Assembly: GCF_023065955.2 (NCBI RefSeq)
Contig: NW_026622997.1
Coordinates: 23,540,001 to 23,604,000, forward strand
Direction of reading: 5' to 3'
Length of the DNA stretch: 64,000 nt
Source: Ursus arctos
Lineage: Eukaryota; Chordata; Mammalia; Carnivora; Ursidae
Shown: one piece after another, positions 45,761-57,912 of the stretch
Position numbering within the stretch: position 1 is the first letter of the stretch
How the letters are laid out: every line of letters starts with the position of its first letter
Program-made: the position numbers and the translations under genes
The notes under the pieces: generated by a model
Databases searched by the model: none
What the model was told of the DNA's origin: nothing
The model's input: only the letters and a program-made list of their open reading frames with translations

Positions 45761-47090
45761 GAAGCTTACAGTTGTGCTCTCAGAAAGTACCAGTGAAGCT
45801 GCACATACACAGGGCAGCAGAGCAGACAGACATGTGTTCTGTGCTCTCTTCATGCTTTTACTCTTCCTGTCCTTTCTGGGGTAAAGCTGTTCATCAGTCC
45901 CCACAAAATACAGTAAATACACACGTGCTCATTGAAATCTCCTCCTGAATAATTCTGAATTATTTGGTCTTTGCATTGTCACTGTAGTGACCTCTGGCGA
46001 GGTTGGTCAGAAGCCAGAATACAGTTTTGTTTCTACAAGCGTGCATCGGGGTTCCTCCCGCTAACTGTGACATCCTGTTTACACACCATGGGTTAAAACC
46101 ACTTTTAGGTGGCTTCTGAGATATATAGGAAGGTTCAAAGACTTTAGAGACAGCTACCACAGTGTTACTTTTCTTCCCCTTTTTGTTGACTGGGGAATTT
46201 CTGGTTATTTCTAGAGGTTTTTTTTTTATTATTATTATTAGATATTCATTTTATTTTTAACTCCTTTAGTATAAAATACACTAAGAGATTTAAAAATCAC
46301 AGAAACGTATAGAGGGCAGTGAATTATTTTCAGGCAGACGTCCTTGTAGCCACCAGCCAGTGTAAGAACGAGTGTTGCTGAGCCACACTGGCGACCCTGC
46401 CCTATGTCCGCAGGTGCGGCTCTCTCTCGGCCTCCACAAGGGACCGAGCGCTGTCTTGACTTTTGTAGTCATCCCGTCTTAACGGCTTTGTCACCCACAT
46501 CTTCTTTTTAGACAGTGAAGTTCAGTCCTGCCCCTGTTTAAAAACCTGATGCCTGTTTTAAATTTCTCTTAATCTACCTCTGTCCTCCTCAGTTTGCCTG
46601 GTGAAGAACCTGGGCCATTTGACATGTGGGCGTGGCAAAGCGTGGGTTGTGCTGCTGGCATATTCAGAGTGTAGCTCACCTGGTCTTCTGTCCTCTCTTC
46701 TTCCTGCAGCCTGGCCGCGGGCAGTGGGGCCTGGGCAGGGCTTTAGGATGTATTGTATTCTGTCCGTGTGTGTTGTTTCTTGTTTCTTGATGCGACCAGC
46801 CATAGATGCTTAATGTCCAGATTCATTCTTTCTTTGGGGTTTGGAAAACAGTGATATTTTATTTTATCACCTTATTTGTCATAAATTGGCTGTAATAATT
46901 TTATAAGATGATTCCCCCTCATCTACTGTTTATTCATTAGTACAGTTCACAGAGAAAGGCACAATACATTTTAGAGTCTTTTATTTACCCGATTTCCAAG
47001 ATAATGAATTAGTTTCCTGTCATTCTCAGAAGGTGACTGATAACGGCTTTAAAAATTTTTTTTAAATTTAATTCATGATTAGAGACTCAT
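45761..47090. other. Unique intronic block
   Basis: A short ATT repeat lies at about 46228-46240. The GC-richer stretch at 46380-46760 gives opposing short frames with no similarity to known families. Confidence 0.4.
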
Positions 47091-47094
47091 GAAT

Positions 47095-47600
47095 CAGGCT
47101 TCAGTTAATTGCAGTTCTTATCCAGGTTCAAATTGTCCCATCTTTGTCTACCATGCCCCTTTCAGGTTGGCTTTTGAGTCCTTTTGACTGTCCCTGGTAC
47201 TCTTTGATAGCTTCCTTGTTCTTGGGCAGTATGATAAGATGTTCCAAGCTCATCACGTACATTTCCTGTCCCAGACCTGGGATCAGCCATTTCTCTAAGA
47301 AGCCCTGGTTTCTTTTCTTTTCTTTTTTTTTTTTTAAAGATTTTATTTATTTATTTGACAGAGATAGAGACAGCCAGCGAGAGAGGGAACACAAGCAGGG
47401 GGAGTGGGAGAGGAAGAAGCAGGCTCATAGCGGAGGAGCCTGATGTGGGGCTCGATCCCATAACGCCAGGATCACGCCCTGAGCCCAAGGCAGACGCCTA
47501 ACCGCTGTGCCACCCAGGCGCCCCGAAGCCCTGGTTTCTTTGATGGAAAATGGCATTTCATAACCACCCCTTAGTACTTTGTTTCTTGTGTTAATCTTTG
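47095..47600 (-). mobile_element. L1M 3' UTR fragment split by a SINE (orientation inferred)
   Basis: Same family as 15466: 'gatgttccaagctcatcacg' (47239-47258), 'tcccagacctgggatcagcc', 'atttctctaagaagccctgg'. It is interrupted at 47316-47524 by a SINE and resumes with 'ctggtttctttgatggaaaa' and 'tggcatttcataaccacccc'. Confidence 0.72.
47316..47524 (-). mobile_element. Can-SINE, antisense, inserted in L1M
   Basis: T-rich tail, AAAGATTTTATTTATTTATT, GA-rich body, and a head that ends gccacccaggcgcccc. On the - strand box B is intact (GATCGAGCC). Perfect 17-bp target-site duplications gaagccctggtttcttt lie at 47299-47315 and 47525-47541. Confidence 0.96.
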
Positions 47601-47634
47601 TCTCTAGGCCTTTTCAGCCTTTTCAGTGGAGAGA

Positions 47635-47652
47635 CACACACACACACACACA
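47635..47652. repeat. (CA)n short microsatellite
   Basis: About nine CA units followed by an interrupted CA stretch to 47665. Confidence 0.85.
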
Positions 47653-47665
47653 GAGTCACACACAG

Positions 47666-48125
47666 ATTTTACGATAAAGTACCTCATGAGCTCATATTGA
47701 TATTTCCAGTTTACATTTAGGACTACAGGGTTTTGTTTTATTTTAATCTCCTTCCTTCTTGATCCAGAATTGGAGTTCTTCAGGACATTGGGGATGATAG
47801 AACTGGAATTGTCCTATAGTCTTCCTGAGTTTTATCCCACTTCACCATACAGTTTCAGAATAATAATACATTCGCATATACCACAATTATTACTGAAAAA
47901 ATTAAAAAGACTTTTCTCAAATCCTCATTCTCCCCCTAAATATTTATAATGGGTGTTTCTATCTACATTGTCAAATCATATAGTCATTACATACTCACTC
48001 TTCTCTCTTAACACTTATTTGGTATTTATTCCATAAATAACCATATGTTAATGCTTGCCACTAGACAATATGTAAATATCCTTTTAGTTAATTTTTTGGT
48101 TGTTTGAAGTGCATTCCTTTTAGGT
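47666..48125. other. Unique AT-rich intronic sequence
   Basis: Nothing recognised. Confidence 0.42.
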
Positions 48126-48129
48126 TCTT

Positions 48130-48700
48130 CAGGAAGGGTGTCTGGGAACCACAGTCCCTTAGTTTGGCATGTTGATGATAGTGCTCTTTATGCTCGAAAG
48201 TTAGTTTTGCTGGGTATAAAACCCTTGGGTCACGTTTTCTTTTTCTCAAGGAGCACTCCTTTCGAAGTCCAGTGGCAGCGTAATATTTTTCCCTCTTAAA
48301 AGTCATGTGCTCTTTTTGCCTAGTTGCTCAAAGGAATTTTTTATTTTTCTTCAGGGTCCAGTGATTTTATTAGAATTTGTCTTGATGTTGGTTGTTCTGG
48401 GGCAATATTCTCAGATATATAGTATAATCTTACAATAGTAAAATCTCTTAAATCTCCTAAAATCTCTTTTAATTTTTCTATGCAAGTGAAATCTCTTAAA
48501 AGTTTTCTATTTAAGTTTTCTTGAATTATAATTTTTAGTATTTATTCTTTGCCTTTGCCTTAGGTTGGTTTGTTGTTGTTTTTGTCCCTCTAGGAGCTTT
48601 TCTTATTCCTATGATGGCTTGTCTTTGCCTGTCTTCAGTAATTGCTACTTTCTCTTGAGTGCTGTGGTCTTGCCAAACAATTATAAGGTCTAGTAACTTT
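48130..48700 (-). mobile_element. Old L1 fragment, antisense
   Basis: Antisense L1 phrases: 'agttttgctgggtataaaac' near 48203, 'aaaagtcatgtgctcttttt' near 48298, then 'gaatttgtcttgatgttggt' and 'tgttctggggcaatattctc' near 48394. It is the same part of L1 as the end of the 19086-20640 block. Confidence 0.55.
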
Positions 48701-48759
48701 TTAGTAAATTCCTTTAGAATTTTATATATACTCAATAATTTCATTTGTGAAGAAGCTCT

Positions 48760-49080
48760 TTTAGTGCCCCCCTCCCCCCGCCTTCCTGGATTGTATCCCT
48801 TTTCTTTCCTTACTGCGCTAGCCAGGGCCCCTAGGACAATATTGAATATAAGTGGTAAGAGTGGGCATCCTTGCCTTGTTTCTCATATTAGGGAGAAAAC
48901 CTGTTAGCTGTTGGTTTATTCTAGGTATTCTCTCTCAAGTTGAGGAAATTCTCCTCTGATTTTAGTTTGCAGTTTTTTTCATGAATGGATGGGGAATTTT
49001 GTCATATGCTTTTTCTGCTGGTATTGAGATGATAATTTGATTTTTCTTTGTCAGTATGCTAATATGTTAAATGTGGTTGT
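48760..49080 (-). mobile_element. Old L1 ORF2 fragment, antisense
   Basis: A clear antisense ORF2 segment: 'gacaatattgaatataagtg', 'gtaagagtgggcatccttgc', 'cttgtttctcatattaggg', then 'gaattttgtcatatgctttt' and 'tctgctggtattgagatgat'. In antisense order it should come before the 48130 fragment, so the two are separate or rearranged copies. Confidence 0.78.
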
Positions 49081-49529
49081 ATTTTAGGAGCTTTGACTCT
49101 AGTTGTTTAGGAGGTGATAGAAGTGATGATAGGATCATGAGTGGCTTCCTTTTGGGAATAGGGGAGATGCTGGTCTTTTAGGTGTGATTTGGGGCCCTGT
49201 GGTGGCTTGAAGTCCTTTGGTCTCACATTTCTGCTTGGTTGCAGTGCTAATATGGGCGCACCTCTAAGAGCTGCTTTATACTGAGAGCTGAGCTGTGGCC
49301 TTACTTCTAGTTTGCTCTGGAACCCAGTTGCTGGGAAGGCAGGGGGATTTAAATCATTGTGCATCTTTTCTTAGGGAGGTTAGCTTTTCTCAGCTCCTTT
49401 CACCTTTGACTTGCAGATTTTCTTTGGAGAAGTCACCTTTTCTTTTTGAAGTTTTATACAGTTTGCTCCATGATTTGGGTTACTCACAGTCTCTTTCCCC
49501 AGTCTTCCATCAATGCTGTGGATTTACTC

Positions 49530-49533
49530 TGTG

Positions 49534-49570
<37 letters not shown>
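49530..49570. repeat. (GT)n microsatellite
   Basis: About twenty GT units with one C interruption at 49540. Confidence 0.95.
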
Positions 49571-49572
<2 letters not shown>

Positions 49573-49976
49573 TTTTTATCTTCTCTGTAGAGTTTTGCAG
49601 GAAGGTGCTTCTGTTCATTTGGTTATCTCAGCCCTGGGATCAAACTACGTAATTTGGCTTTATCTTTTAGAAAGACTCAGAAGATAGTAATTCACACCCC
49701 TCTTGACAGCAGCTGTCCTTCCCGTTAGAACTTGCTTTTCTGCAAGTCATTTGTCTGCAGTCATTCTGAATATAATTTTCTTATTTTTTTTCAGGTCCCA
49801 TTTCTTTTGTTTCTAACTTGAAATTAACAGATTTTAAATGTTATTTATGTCACCATAACAATCTAATTTTCTGTATGTGTAAAAATACAGATAATATGTA
49901 GTGCCTTGTTTATTAGTTCTGAGATTGAAAGGAGGTGACCTCAGTATAATGGACTTTTGGTTCTCTCTCTCTCATA

Positions 49977-50003
<27 letters not shown>
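49977..50003. repeat. (TG)n microsatellite
   Basis: About thirteen pure TG units after a CT-rich stretch. Confidence 0.93.
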
Positions 50004-50007
<4 letters not shown>

Positions 50008-51419
50008 GTTCACTTCTACATCAGTAAAATATGCAGTTACTTAAAGGAGAAATTAATTGACTAATTTCAGTAGAATTCAGAGAAAAATCTCCAGAGGAAT
50101 ATGGAACTTCAAAATTAACCACAGATGTTGCCTCGAGCCTTAATAATTAAAAAAGCATCCTAAGAACTGACGTGCTTTGTTTGTACCGGTAAAGAGAAAT
50201 GGATAATTAATGGAATTATGCAGTTAAAGTAAACTAGAGCTTTTCTTCCTTAGCATATATAACTTTGGATCCCAAATATTTCGTACTTGCTCCATTGTGA
50301 TTGTTCAATAGCTATTAGTTGATTGTATAAAAACTTAATTGTGGCAGTCCTATGTATTGTTTTCTTGTCTCAGCCTTTTTATTGTTACTGCTGTCCCTCC
50401 TAGTGACATGGAACCTAGAAGAGGCAGCCTGAACATGTTCTTCTCTCTTAGGTGCCTGAGAGGTAGCACATAGTCCCTTTTTACATGACTGCCGAGCTTT
50501 AGTTTCTTCTTACTAGACAGCGGTGTTAATGAAGAAAACCTGTTTTTTGAATTTTTTATTATAGTATGTTTTCATTTTTTTAAGTCATGCTACTAAATGG
50601 TGAGTGCCATTTGCTTGGTCATTTCAGTTGATAATTTGAATGGATGTTAGTGTGAGTGCTGCAACGTTTGTCTTTTGGCTGGAATTGCAAACAGTGGAAG
50701 TTTGATGGTACCCCCCTGCTCCCCAGTGATGTTTTGTCCTTTTACGTTGGTGTTAGGGCATTTTCACATAGAATAGAGGGCAGTGTCTGTTTCAGTGAAA
50801 TTGCTTTTCTTTCTGGAACTAGAAGTGAGCCAGTCGCCCCAAGATTTGTCTGACCAGCTACGTTAGGTGCTGCTGTAAAAATTGTTTTTTCCTCGTGAAG
50901 TTAAAAAAATAGTTGCATTTGTTATCAATAGCTTTCTTATCTGAGGTCAGATTAATTACAAGTAATAGCTGTATTACTTTTCTGAAGATGTAAAATAATT
51001 TTTTTTGAAGAAGGAGTAATGGAGAGGACAAAGTAGAGAGTTAAGGAGAAAATCGTGCTGTTTATAAACACTAAGAAAATAATTCTTAAGAATATGATAG
51101 TAATTCTTATAAACTGTTTATTTGATCTGTGAGAGTGAAACTCCTGTTAGGATTTACCATAAAATTCAAATTTAGATAGATGATGTTGACACTCATCATA
51201 TGTAGTTAGTTCATCTGATTGGATCATCTGTTCTTGTTGATGAAAAAGATACATCCCTATTTAATGGTGGCTTCATTAAATTTTAAGAGACCTAAGCATG
51301 GCTTATTAATCACAACTTTAGTTAATGATTGACCCTAGCATTATTTCCTAGTCTTAGCTTTTCTTTCACTTATTAAATTGCAAGAAGTCTTTTGAAAATG
51401 TATTCTGTGGTGTGTTGTA

Positions 51420-51559
51420 ATGTGAATCCCATCCTGGCATTGCCCTCAAGGAGCTCATGGTTCTGCACGGGCAGCGATCTCTGTTGCAAGAACTACAGTA
51501 CGGGAAATCGGTGCTGAACGTTATGAATCGTTTGTCATAGGAACAGGACAGAGAATTTA
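51420..51559 (-). mobile_element. L2 fragment, antisense
   Basis: It reads 'ggcattgccctcaaggagct', 'catggttctgcacgggcag', then a diverged 'cggtgctgaacgttatgaat' and 'ggaacaggacagagaattt', matching the L2 3' part backwards. Confidence 0.5.
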
Positions 51560-51573
51560 GGGCAATGATTTTT

Positions 51574-51780
51574 CTTTTTTTCTTTCTTTTTTTTTAAATT
51601 TTATTTATTTATTTGACAGAGGGACAGCCAGTGAGAGAGGGAACACAAGCAGGGGGAGTGGGAGAGGAAGAAGCAGGCTCCCAGCGGAGGAGCCCGATGT
51701 GGGGCTCGATCCCAGGACCCCGGGATCACGCCCTGAGCCAAAGGCAGATGCTTAAGGACTGAGCCACCCAGGCGCCCCAT
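51574..51780 (-). mobile_element. Can-SINE, antisense
   Basis: CT/T-rich tail with TTTTATTTATTTATTTGACAG, GA-rich body, head ending gccacccaggcgcccc. Intact box B on the - strand (GATCGAGCC). Target-site duplications gggcaatgattttt (51560-51573) and gggcagtgattttt (51781-51794) have one mismatch. Confidence 0.95.
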
Positions 51781-51794
51781 GGGCAGTGATTTTT

Positions 51795-53282
51795 ATGAAT
51801 TAGGTAGTTCACCTAGAATATGTTAAAAATGGGTTGTCGATAGTGCCCAGAGGTACTCCTTTCTTTGCCTCTTGCCCCTCCAGTGAAACTTCTTGATCAT
51901 GTGGGAATTAAAGCTTGCCAAAGCCCACCCAGTTAAGGCAGTTTTGAAGGAAGTTTCTCTCCTGTTGCCGGGGCCTGTAGGCAGGGATTTCATGGCTGTA
52001 GGAGTCAGTGGAGGAGACAGCTCTTACTTGGGAGCCCTTTTTATTTATGATTTTAAATAACAAAGTGCTTTTCTGTTACCCCCTCCAGGGGATCAGGTTT
52101 ATATTAACACCTCTTTGGAAAAGTGGCTTTGAAAAAGGCATAAAGAACGCAGAAATCTTGTTTAGGAACTCTTTGTAAGTTTCTAATAACTTTTTATTCA
52201 GACCTATAAGCCAATTCTAAATGCAGGTGGGTCTCCCCACCCCCCCCAAACCAGGTGGGGATCTAATGGTACTCCAGCTCAAGTGGTATTCAGGGTGCAT
52301 TAGAAATAAACCCAACTGCGCATTTTCCTTCCAAACTTTGAACCCTTTAATTCAATTTGTAGTTGGAACCCTATGTGTATGTTTCCCTCATTCCTTCCTC
52401 AAAATATGTAGATTCCTGTTGTAATTAAATTTTCGTCTTTCTTGGTAAATGTGATAATTAGAGTGAAGTACAGTGATATGTGCAAATTGGATAGTGAATT
52501 GAATGAATGTAAGAGCTGATCAGGGTGTCTCTTCTCAATGTCACTTTATTAAGGTCTTCTGATATATTCAAAGACTCTTGAGATTCCTTTCTTTCCCTTT
52601 TTCCTTCCTCTCTTTGTTTCTTTGCTCTGTCCAAGGATATTACCATCTAAAGTGTTTGCTATGAACAGAGTGTCAGGATATTGATCTTAGAGGAGGAGAA
52701 CTAATTACACATTTGCTTTTCATTTTATGAAATGAATTCTCCATAATAGGAATATATCTGTCAGAAACTTGGGTTATTTTTTTGTGTTAATCCTTTTAAG
52801 GAAGGAGTGTTTTACTTACTTTAATTAGCTTAACAAGAAGGAAATGATTGATTCAAGTGGTAAGTGCTGGGCAAGTCTTATATGCAGTTTTAAAGGTGGT
52901 GAGGTATCCTTTATCCAGTGGTCAGATTTTCATGGGGCTCACGCCTCTTACTTTTCCTTGGATCCAGAAGTTACACAGAAAGTTACACAGAACCTTAAAC
53001 TTCCTAATGTAGGGGAGGAAAAAAAATCCCCTTATCGATAAGTATGTACTTTCTTAGGTTCATCGACCAGGGCCTGGGAATCAATCTGATAAAAGATGCA
53101 TTAACGGGGAAAAAAAGCATATTTAGGTATATAGGGTTATTCATAAAGAAATAGGACTCAGGAGGCCAGAATTTGGAGATTATATACCATCTTAACAAAG
53201 GTGATAAGGAGTAGAGAAGAGTTCAGATAAGGAGAAAGGGTTTGGGGTTTCTTGGGGAGAGGGAAATGATGGTAATGTGATT
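51795..53282. other. Unique intronic sequence
   Basis: A short C run at about 52239-52248. Nothing else recognised. Confidence 0.42.
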
Positions 53283-53297
53283 AGGAAATGCATGGTA

Positions 53298-53499
53298 TGG
53301 GGCGCCTGGGTGGCGCAGTCCTTAAGCGTCTGCCTTCGGCTCAGGGCGTGATCCCGGCGTTCTGGGATCGAGCCCCGCTTCGGGCTCCTCTCCTGGGAGC
53401 CTGCTTCTTCCTCTCCCACTCCCCCTGCTTGTGTTCCCTCTCTCGCTGGCTATCTCTCTCTCTGTCAAATAAATAAATAAAATCTTTAAAAAAAAAAAA
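53298..53499 (+). mobile_element. Can-SINE, young full-length copy
   Basis: Near-consensus head GGGGCGCCTGGGTGGCGCAG, perfect box B (GATCGAGCC), CT-rich body, tandem AAATAAATAAAT and a 12-A tail. Perfect 15-bp target-site duplications aggaaatgcatggta lie at 53283-53297 and 53500-53514. Of the SINEs here it looks the least decayed. Confidence 0.97.
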
Positions 53500-53514
53500 A
53501 GGAAATGCATGGTA

Positions 53515-54560
53515 AATCAGGGTTGTGTAGTAGGGTTGGTGGTGCATGAAGAGTCAGGCAGTCTGAGTTGTCTCTGGAGTAGTTCTCTTTTCCTGGTACT
53601 GGAGGGGGGAATGCCTTTAAGTGGAAATTTACATCCTTCTCTTAGCCTAATTGGGGAGGGGGAGGGTCTCTTTTCCTGAGCCTGCTGTTTCTTAATTGCC
53701 TTCAGCTCAAAATAATCTTCTTGCCAAAGTGCTGTGTTTTGTGGTGGCATGTACTGGTCCTCTTCAATGAGTAAAGTGGGTTCTAGGTGAGTGTTAGCAT
53801 TACACCAGATTTTAGGAGGTTTTCTAATCCTTTGTGCCTGCAGTAACTTCTCCCTGTTTGAACTCAGAACACTAATTTTCTTTCCCAGTAATTCATTACA
53901 AAAATCCTAAGACTAAGGTATGTTTTATAATGTATGCAACATACTAGTATAGTGCTACATGCGTATGATTTATATACCGTTGTTTATATTTATAATCTGG
54001 ATTCTCCCCCCCCTTTTTTATTGGTGAGTTCTTTGATTAAAAGTTTTGGTGGCCATTTTTTTAAGATTATAAAAAGTCAGTAAATTTATTCGTACTTATT
54101 AATATACCAACCTTGTACTTAAATGTCCATTTGTATTTGTGTTCAGTTTGCATATTTCAGGGTTTTTTTGTTCTTTTCAACTTCATGTGTATTTCTTGAA
54201 GCACAAATTCCTCTTGATATCTGACAAGCTTCTAAGCATATACTGTACACATAATAGGCACAAAATATTTCACTAATGAATTTGTGAAAATCATGTATAA
54301 AAAGAGGTTGTTGATTGGTCCTCATTTACTCCAGAAGTTTTATAAATTCGTTGCATGGCAGTTAGAAGTGGCGGTGGGAGAGTTGGATAGACAAGTTAGA
54401 AATGACATGTTGAGAGGTAAGAGCCGACAAAAGAGAAGAATCCATCTGTATGGCTTCCTGTGGTTATTTATGATGGGGCCACACAGCCTTACAGATCTCG
54501 GTATCCCCTGGTGTGGACGTCATTATATTGAAGCAAAGGGCAGTGATGGATGACTGTCAG
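53515..54560. other. Unique AT-rich intronic sequence
   Basis: Nothing recognised. Confidence 0.42.
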
Positions 54561-54564
54561 GTCT

Positions 54565-54660
54565 GTCTTTACTTTGACCTTGGGCAAGCTATTTCATCTT
54601 TCTGATCCTCCATTTTGTCTTTTATGACATGAAATCACAAGGCTAGGAAGCTTTGGGTGT
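54565..54660 (+). mobile_element. MIR SINE fragment
   Basis: The MIR core is clear in sense orientation: 'tgaccttgggcaagctattt', 'catctttctgatcctccatt', then 'tttgtcttttatgac'. Confidence 0.72.
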
Positions 54661-55493
54661 CTTTTAGAGATGTGAAATTCTGTACCTCCAGTGATTAAGG
54701 CAATCAGCTACCGGTTCAGTTAGATTCACCGTATTTTGTGCAATAGGAAATGTGAGCCTGCCGTACAAATATTTTAGAGACATTTCCTTTACAATGGTTA
54801 CATATTGTTTTGACCAAACATGGTTTGGGATGTAGGCCAGTGGAGGGGATAAGGCTTTGAGGGTAAAAGAAGGCGAATTTGGGTGAATAAGTAGAAGCTA
54901 TCTGAAGATGAACTTAACAAATAAGAACTAACGGGCAAAAGCAAGTGTTCTGTGATTAAACAGGAAACTGAAGTACTGAGCTCCGTATCTCCGGGGAAGT
55001 AAAGTAGAAGCCACGTGACCACTTGTAAGTGATACTGTAGGAAATATGGACCATTTGGGTAAAATCTGTTCGACTGGGCAACCGTCCCATCTAGGAGGAG
55101 CTCTACAAATGTTGGGAGCTCTTTGAGGTGACCCAGGGTGAGTTAGGAAAGTATATAAGGAGGAACATGCCATGAATGGTCTCCTCGACAGGAGTTAATC
55201 CTGGGATGACGCCTTTCCAGGAGTGGTCTGGATGCTGGGAATCCTTCCCCTGGCCTGTTGTAGTGGCAAGCTTTTAACACAGTGTCTGTTTTCTTCATTC
55301 TTTCTCCAACAGAGGTGGTGGTTGTTTACAAGTTGGAACGTTTCCTTGCAGGATTTTCTATGCATATGCCTTCTTAATACCTTCTTTGTATAAATGAGAC
55401 ATAGTTTCCATCCTGTTCTCTAACTTGATGTTTTCTCATAACCATGTAATATCGCTATCTATCCATGTCAGGCCTTGTAGTTCTCAATATAAT
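54661..55493. other. Unique intronic sequence, possible unrecognised old repeat
   Basis: The stretch at 54800-55200 has the feel of an old LTR-like or LINE-like relic, but I could not find termini or a family match. At 55400-55480 'taaccatgtaatatcgctat' and 'ctatccatgtcaggcc' hint at an L1M relic. Confidence 0.3.
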
Positions 55494-55723
55494 AACGTTT
55501 ATAATGTTCTTACTGTGTGCTAGCACTTTCTAAAGTGCTTTTTATATATTATCACATTAAGTCTCACAACTTCATGGTAAGAACTTCTATTACAAGTGAA
55601 GAAACTATAGCTCAGAGAGGTTAAGTAATTCATCTGTGGTTACACAGTAAACCGAGCCACCATTGCAACCTAGGCCGTCTGGCTTCAGAGTCTGTGCTCT
55701 CAGTCACTTCGCCACTGTGTTTC
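55494..55723 (-). mobile_element. MIR SINE, antisense, nearly full length
   Basis: The reverse complement of MIR from tail to head: 'cttactgtgtgctagcactt', 'tatcacattaagtctcacaa', then 'gctcagagaggttaagtaat'. It continues with 'ggttacacagtaaaccgagc', 'aacctaggccgtctggcttc' and 'agagtctgtgctctcagtca'. This is the best-preserved MIR of the window. Confidence 0.88.
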
Positions 55724-55859
55724 TCAGGTGACTGTCCTGTTCCTTTATATGCCTCTGTCACAGTTCATGGACGACTCTGTGGTTGGACTTCTAGTGTCCC
55801 CCTCCCCCTTCTTGCTACTACAGTATACCAGGTTCTGGTCTAAGTCTCAAGATACTTCT

Positions 55860-56640
55860 GTAAGAAAACGTACACCCAAATCCCTGTGTTTTTGAAAGCA
55901 CACTCTTGAGGCGGGGGGGGAGGCAGAAGGGGGGCACACTATTTAAAAATTTTGAAAATTGTGTAGGAGAGGAGAAGATGAGAGGTGCTGTGAGGAGGCA
56001 AGCAGTGAAGGGAGCGGTGGTGCTGCCGTGGCGTGCCACAGCTTCAGTGAAGATGGTCCACAAGCCGGGACCGGCAGGAGGAAGGGAGGCGACCACATGG
56101 ACTTCTGCGTAACAGTGGGTCAGCACGGGGAACGGCCTAACGTGGGTGTGTGTGTGGCATTTTCCAGGAAGACTCGGAAGGCCTGCGTAGCTGGAACAGA
56201 TCGAGTGAAGAAAGAGTAGTAGGCGTCCCAGGAGATGAGGGGAAGGAGGGAAGGGAGGAGGGACGCTGGGGTGGGGGGGCAGAGCCTTGTAGGGCATTTT
56301 GAAAACCTTTGCCTTTTAATCTTTGTGAGATAATGAACCATAAGAAGATTTTGAGGAGAGGGGTGCTTTGTTCTGGCTTACATTTTACAGAGATCCCTCT
56401 GACTGCTGTGTTGAGTCAGAGTAAACGATAAGGGGACAAAGGTAGAAGGACGCAGGGCAGAAATGTTTCTGGCTTTGACTAGGGCGGTAGCCGTGAGGGG
56501 GTGAAATGTGGTTGGAACCTGGGCATCCTCCCGAGGTCCAGTGAGCGGGGTTTGCCGATGGACTCGGTATTAGAGAACAGGATGTAGTAAGAATAATTCT
56601 GTGAGTTTTGGAAAAACAACTGGGAGGATGGACTTGCTAT
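55860..56640 (-). mobile_element. L2 LINE 3' part, antisense
   Basis: L2 read backwards is clearest at about 56280-56480: 'agccttgtagggcattttga', 'aaacctttgccttttaatct', then 'agatccctctgactgctgtg' and 'ggacaaaggtagaaggacgc'. The left part (55900-56220) is G/A-rich and less certain. The long 159-codon frame on the - strand here (55818-56297) derives from this repeat. Confidence 0.58.
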
Positions 56641-57840
56641 TCACTGACTTACCATTAACTTGGCCAGGTGTCTTGGTGCTGAATTTCTGAATCAGAGAAG
56701 AAACCTGTGGCTTTCAGTCCTTCTGATACAGCCTTTAAGCCACTAGCGTTGGAAACCAGATAGTATGGCTGCTTAATTGTCTTGCAGGGTTGAGGTTCCA
56801 GTTTTAGAGCAGTGGAATGTATGTCATGTCAAGCTGCCTTTCCATGTGGCATAACTAGCTGTTGTCAGTATATTTCAGGGTATGACCCTTAGTTTTGCAG
56901 ATTCAGAAACTTGATTTTTTGTAGACTGGCCTAGAGTTAAATGGGCCCGGGGACCGAATTCATAATAATCAGTCTCACTAATTCAGTTTCTTATGTAGGC
57001 ATTTCTGACCATGGTCAATAGCAGAATTAGAAGGATTCCCCCCATAGCCCCCCATTTCTGAGGAAATGCTAATTTCCTGACTTGCAGAGAGAGTGACTTT
57101 TAGCAGCTAGCCAGGCAGGATTCAGAGAGAAACCTCTTGGTTCTGTTTGGAGCCATGAGGCTGGTTAGGCCTCCCTGGTGCTTTCTTACGGTGCTTCTTT
57201 CTTGGCTTCTGCCCAGTGTGTGAGCACATCACCCATTTTCTGATTTCCTTCTGCTGCTTCTCATCCCTCCTGTCTTTGGTCTCACCCGCTTTCCCCAATG
57301 ACTTTTCTCTTGTAGCTTCTTTTTGAAACTTGTTTGCAATTCTAATTGAAATTCCATTTTTCTATAATGATCCAATTTTCTTTATGCCCTTAGCCTCTTA
57401 ACAAAAGTCCATGCCGTTGGTAGTTATACCTCAGTGGAGCTGGGAAAAAGTCTGTGTCCTATGCTCACCTTTCTCCCCCCTTAATTTAAAGTCTCAGGAC
57501 ACTTTGTTCAAACAAATCTGTCACAGATCTTTGATACATGAAGCCACACACAAGCACAGTAACAGGTTGTAGTGGACGAGGAGGAGGAAGACCATGGTCC
57601 CCTTTGCTCAGCCTCCTCTGTATCCCTGACTGCATCCCTCAGGGACCTCGTTGGATGTCAGGGTTACATAGCACTGCTCGTGGAGAAGACTGTCTGGCCT
57701 TCACAGCTGGGTGCCCTGGAGTCTCTTCGCGGGGATGCATGCTGATTCACCCGCAGCTCTCCTTGCCACCGCCAGACCTCCGTTCTTCCCCTTCATGCAA
57801 AACAACCTGAGTGCTAAAGCCCATTTTCTCCTCTTCTCAC
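56641..57840. other. Unique intronic sequence
   Basis: Nothing recognised. A frame at 57538-57810 has no known domain. Confidence 0.42.
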
Positions 57841-57912
57841 CAGACTGTGAACTGCTGGAGAGCAGGGACTATCTTTTATCTTTCTTTGTCCTTGTCTCTG
57901 GCATGTGGTGAG
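57841..57912 (+). mobile_element. L2 3' end fragment
   Basis: 'cagactgtgaactgctggag', 'agcagggactatcttttatc' and 'cttgtctctggcatgtggtg' follow the L2 3' end order. Confidence 0.6.

Larger units (their letters stand above)
49081..51419. other. Unique intronic block with two GT microsatellites
   Basis: Besides the GT repeats at 49530 and 49977 nothing is recognised. Frames at 49107-49364 and 49295-49687 are chance, the latter partly encoded by the GT repeat. Confidence 0.42.

Noticed and set aside
54800..55200. Endogenous retroviral LTR
   Set aside because: No TG...CA termini, no flanking duplication, no poly(A) signal context and no family match that I could recognise.
55818..56297. 159-codon - strand frame, the longest unexplained frame
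   Set aside because: It overlaps L2-derived and purine-rich sequence, is proline/serine-rich without a domain, and has opposing frames on the other strand.
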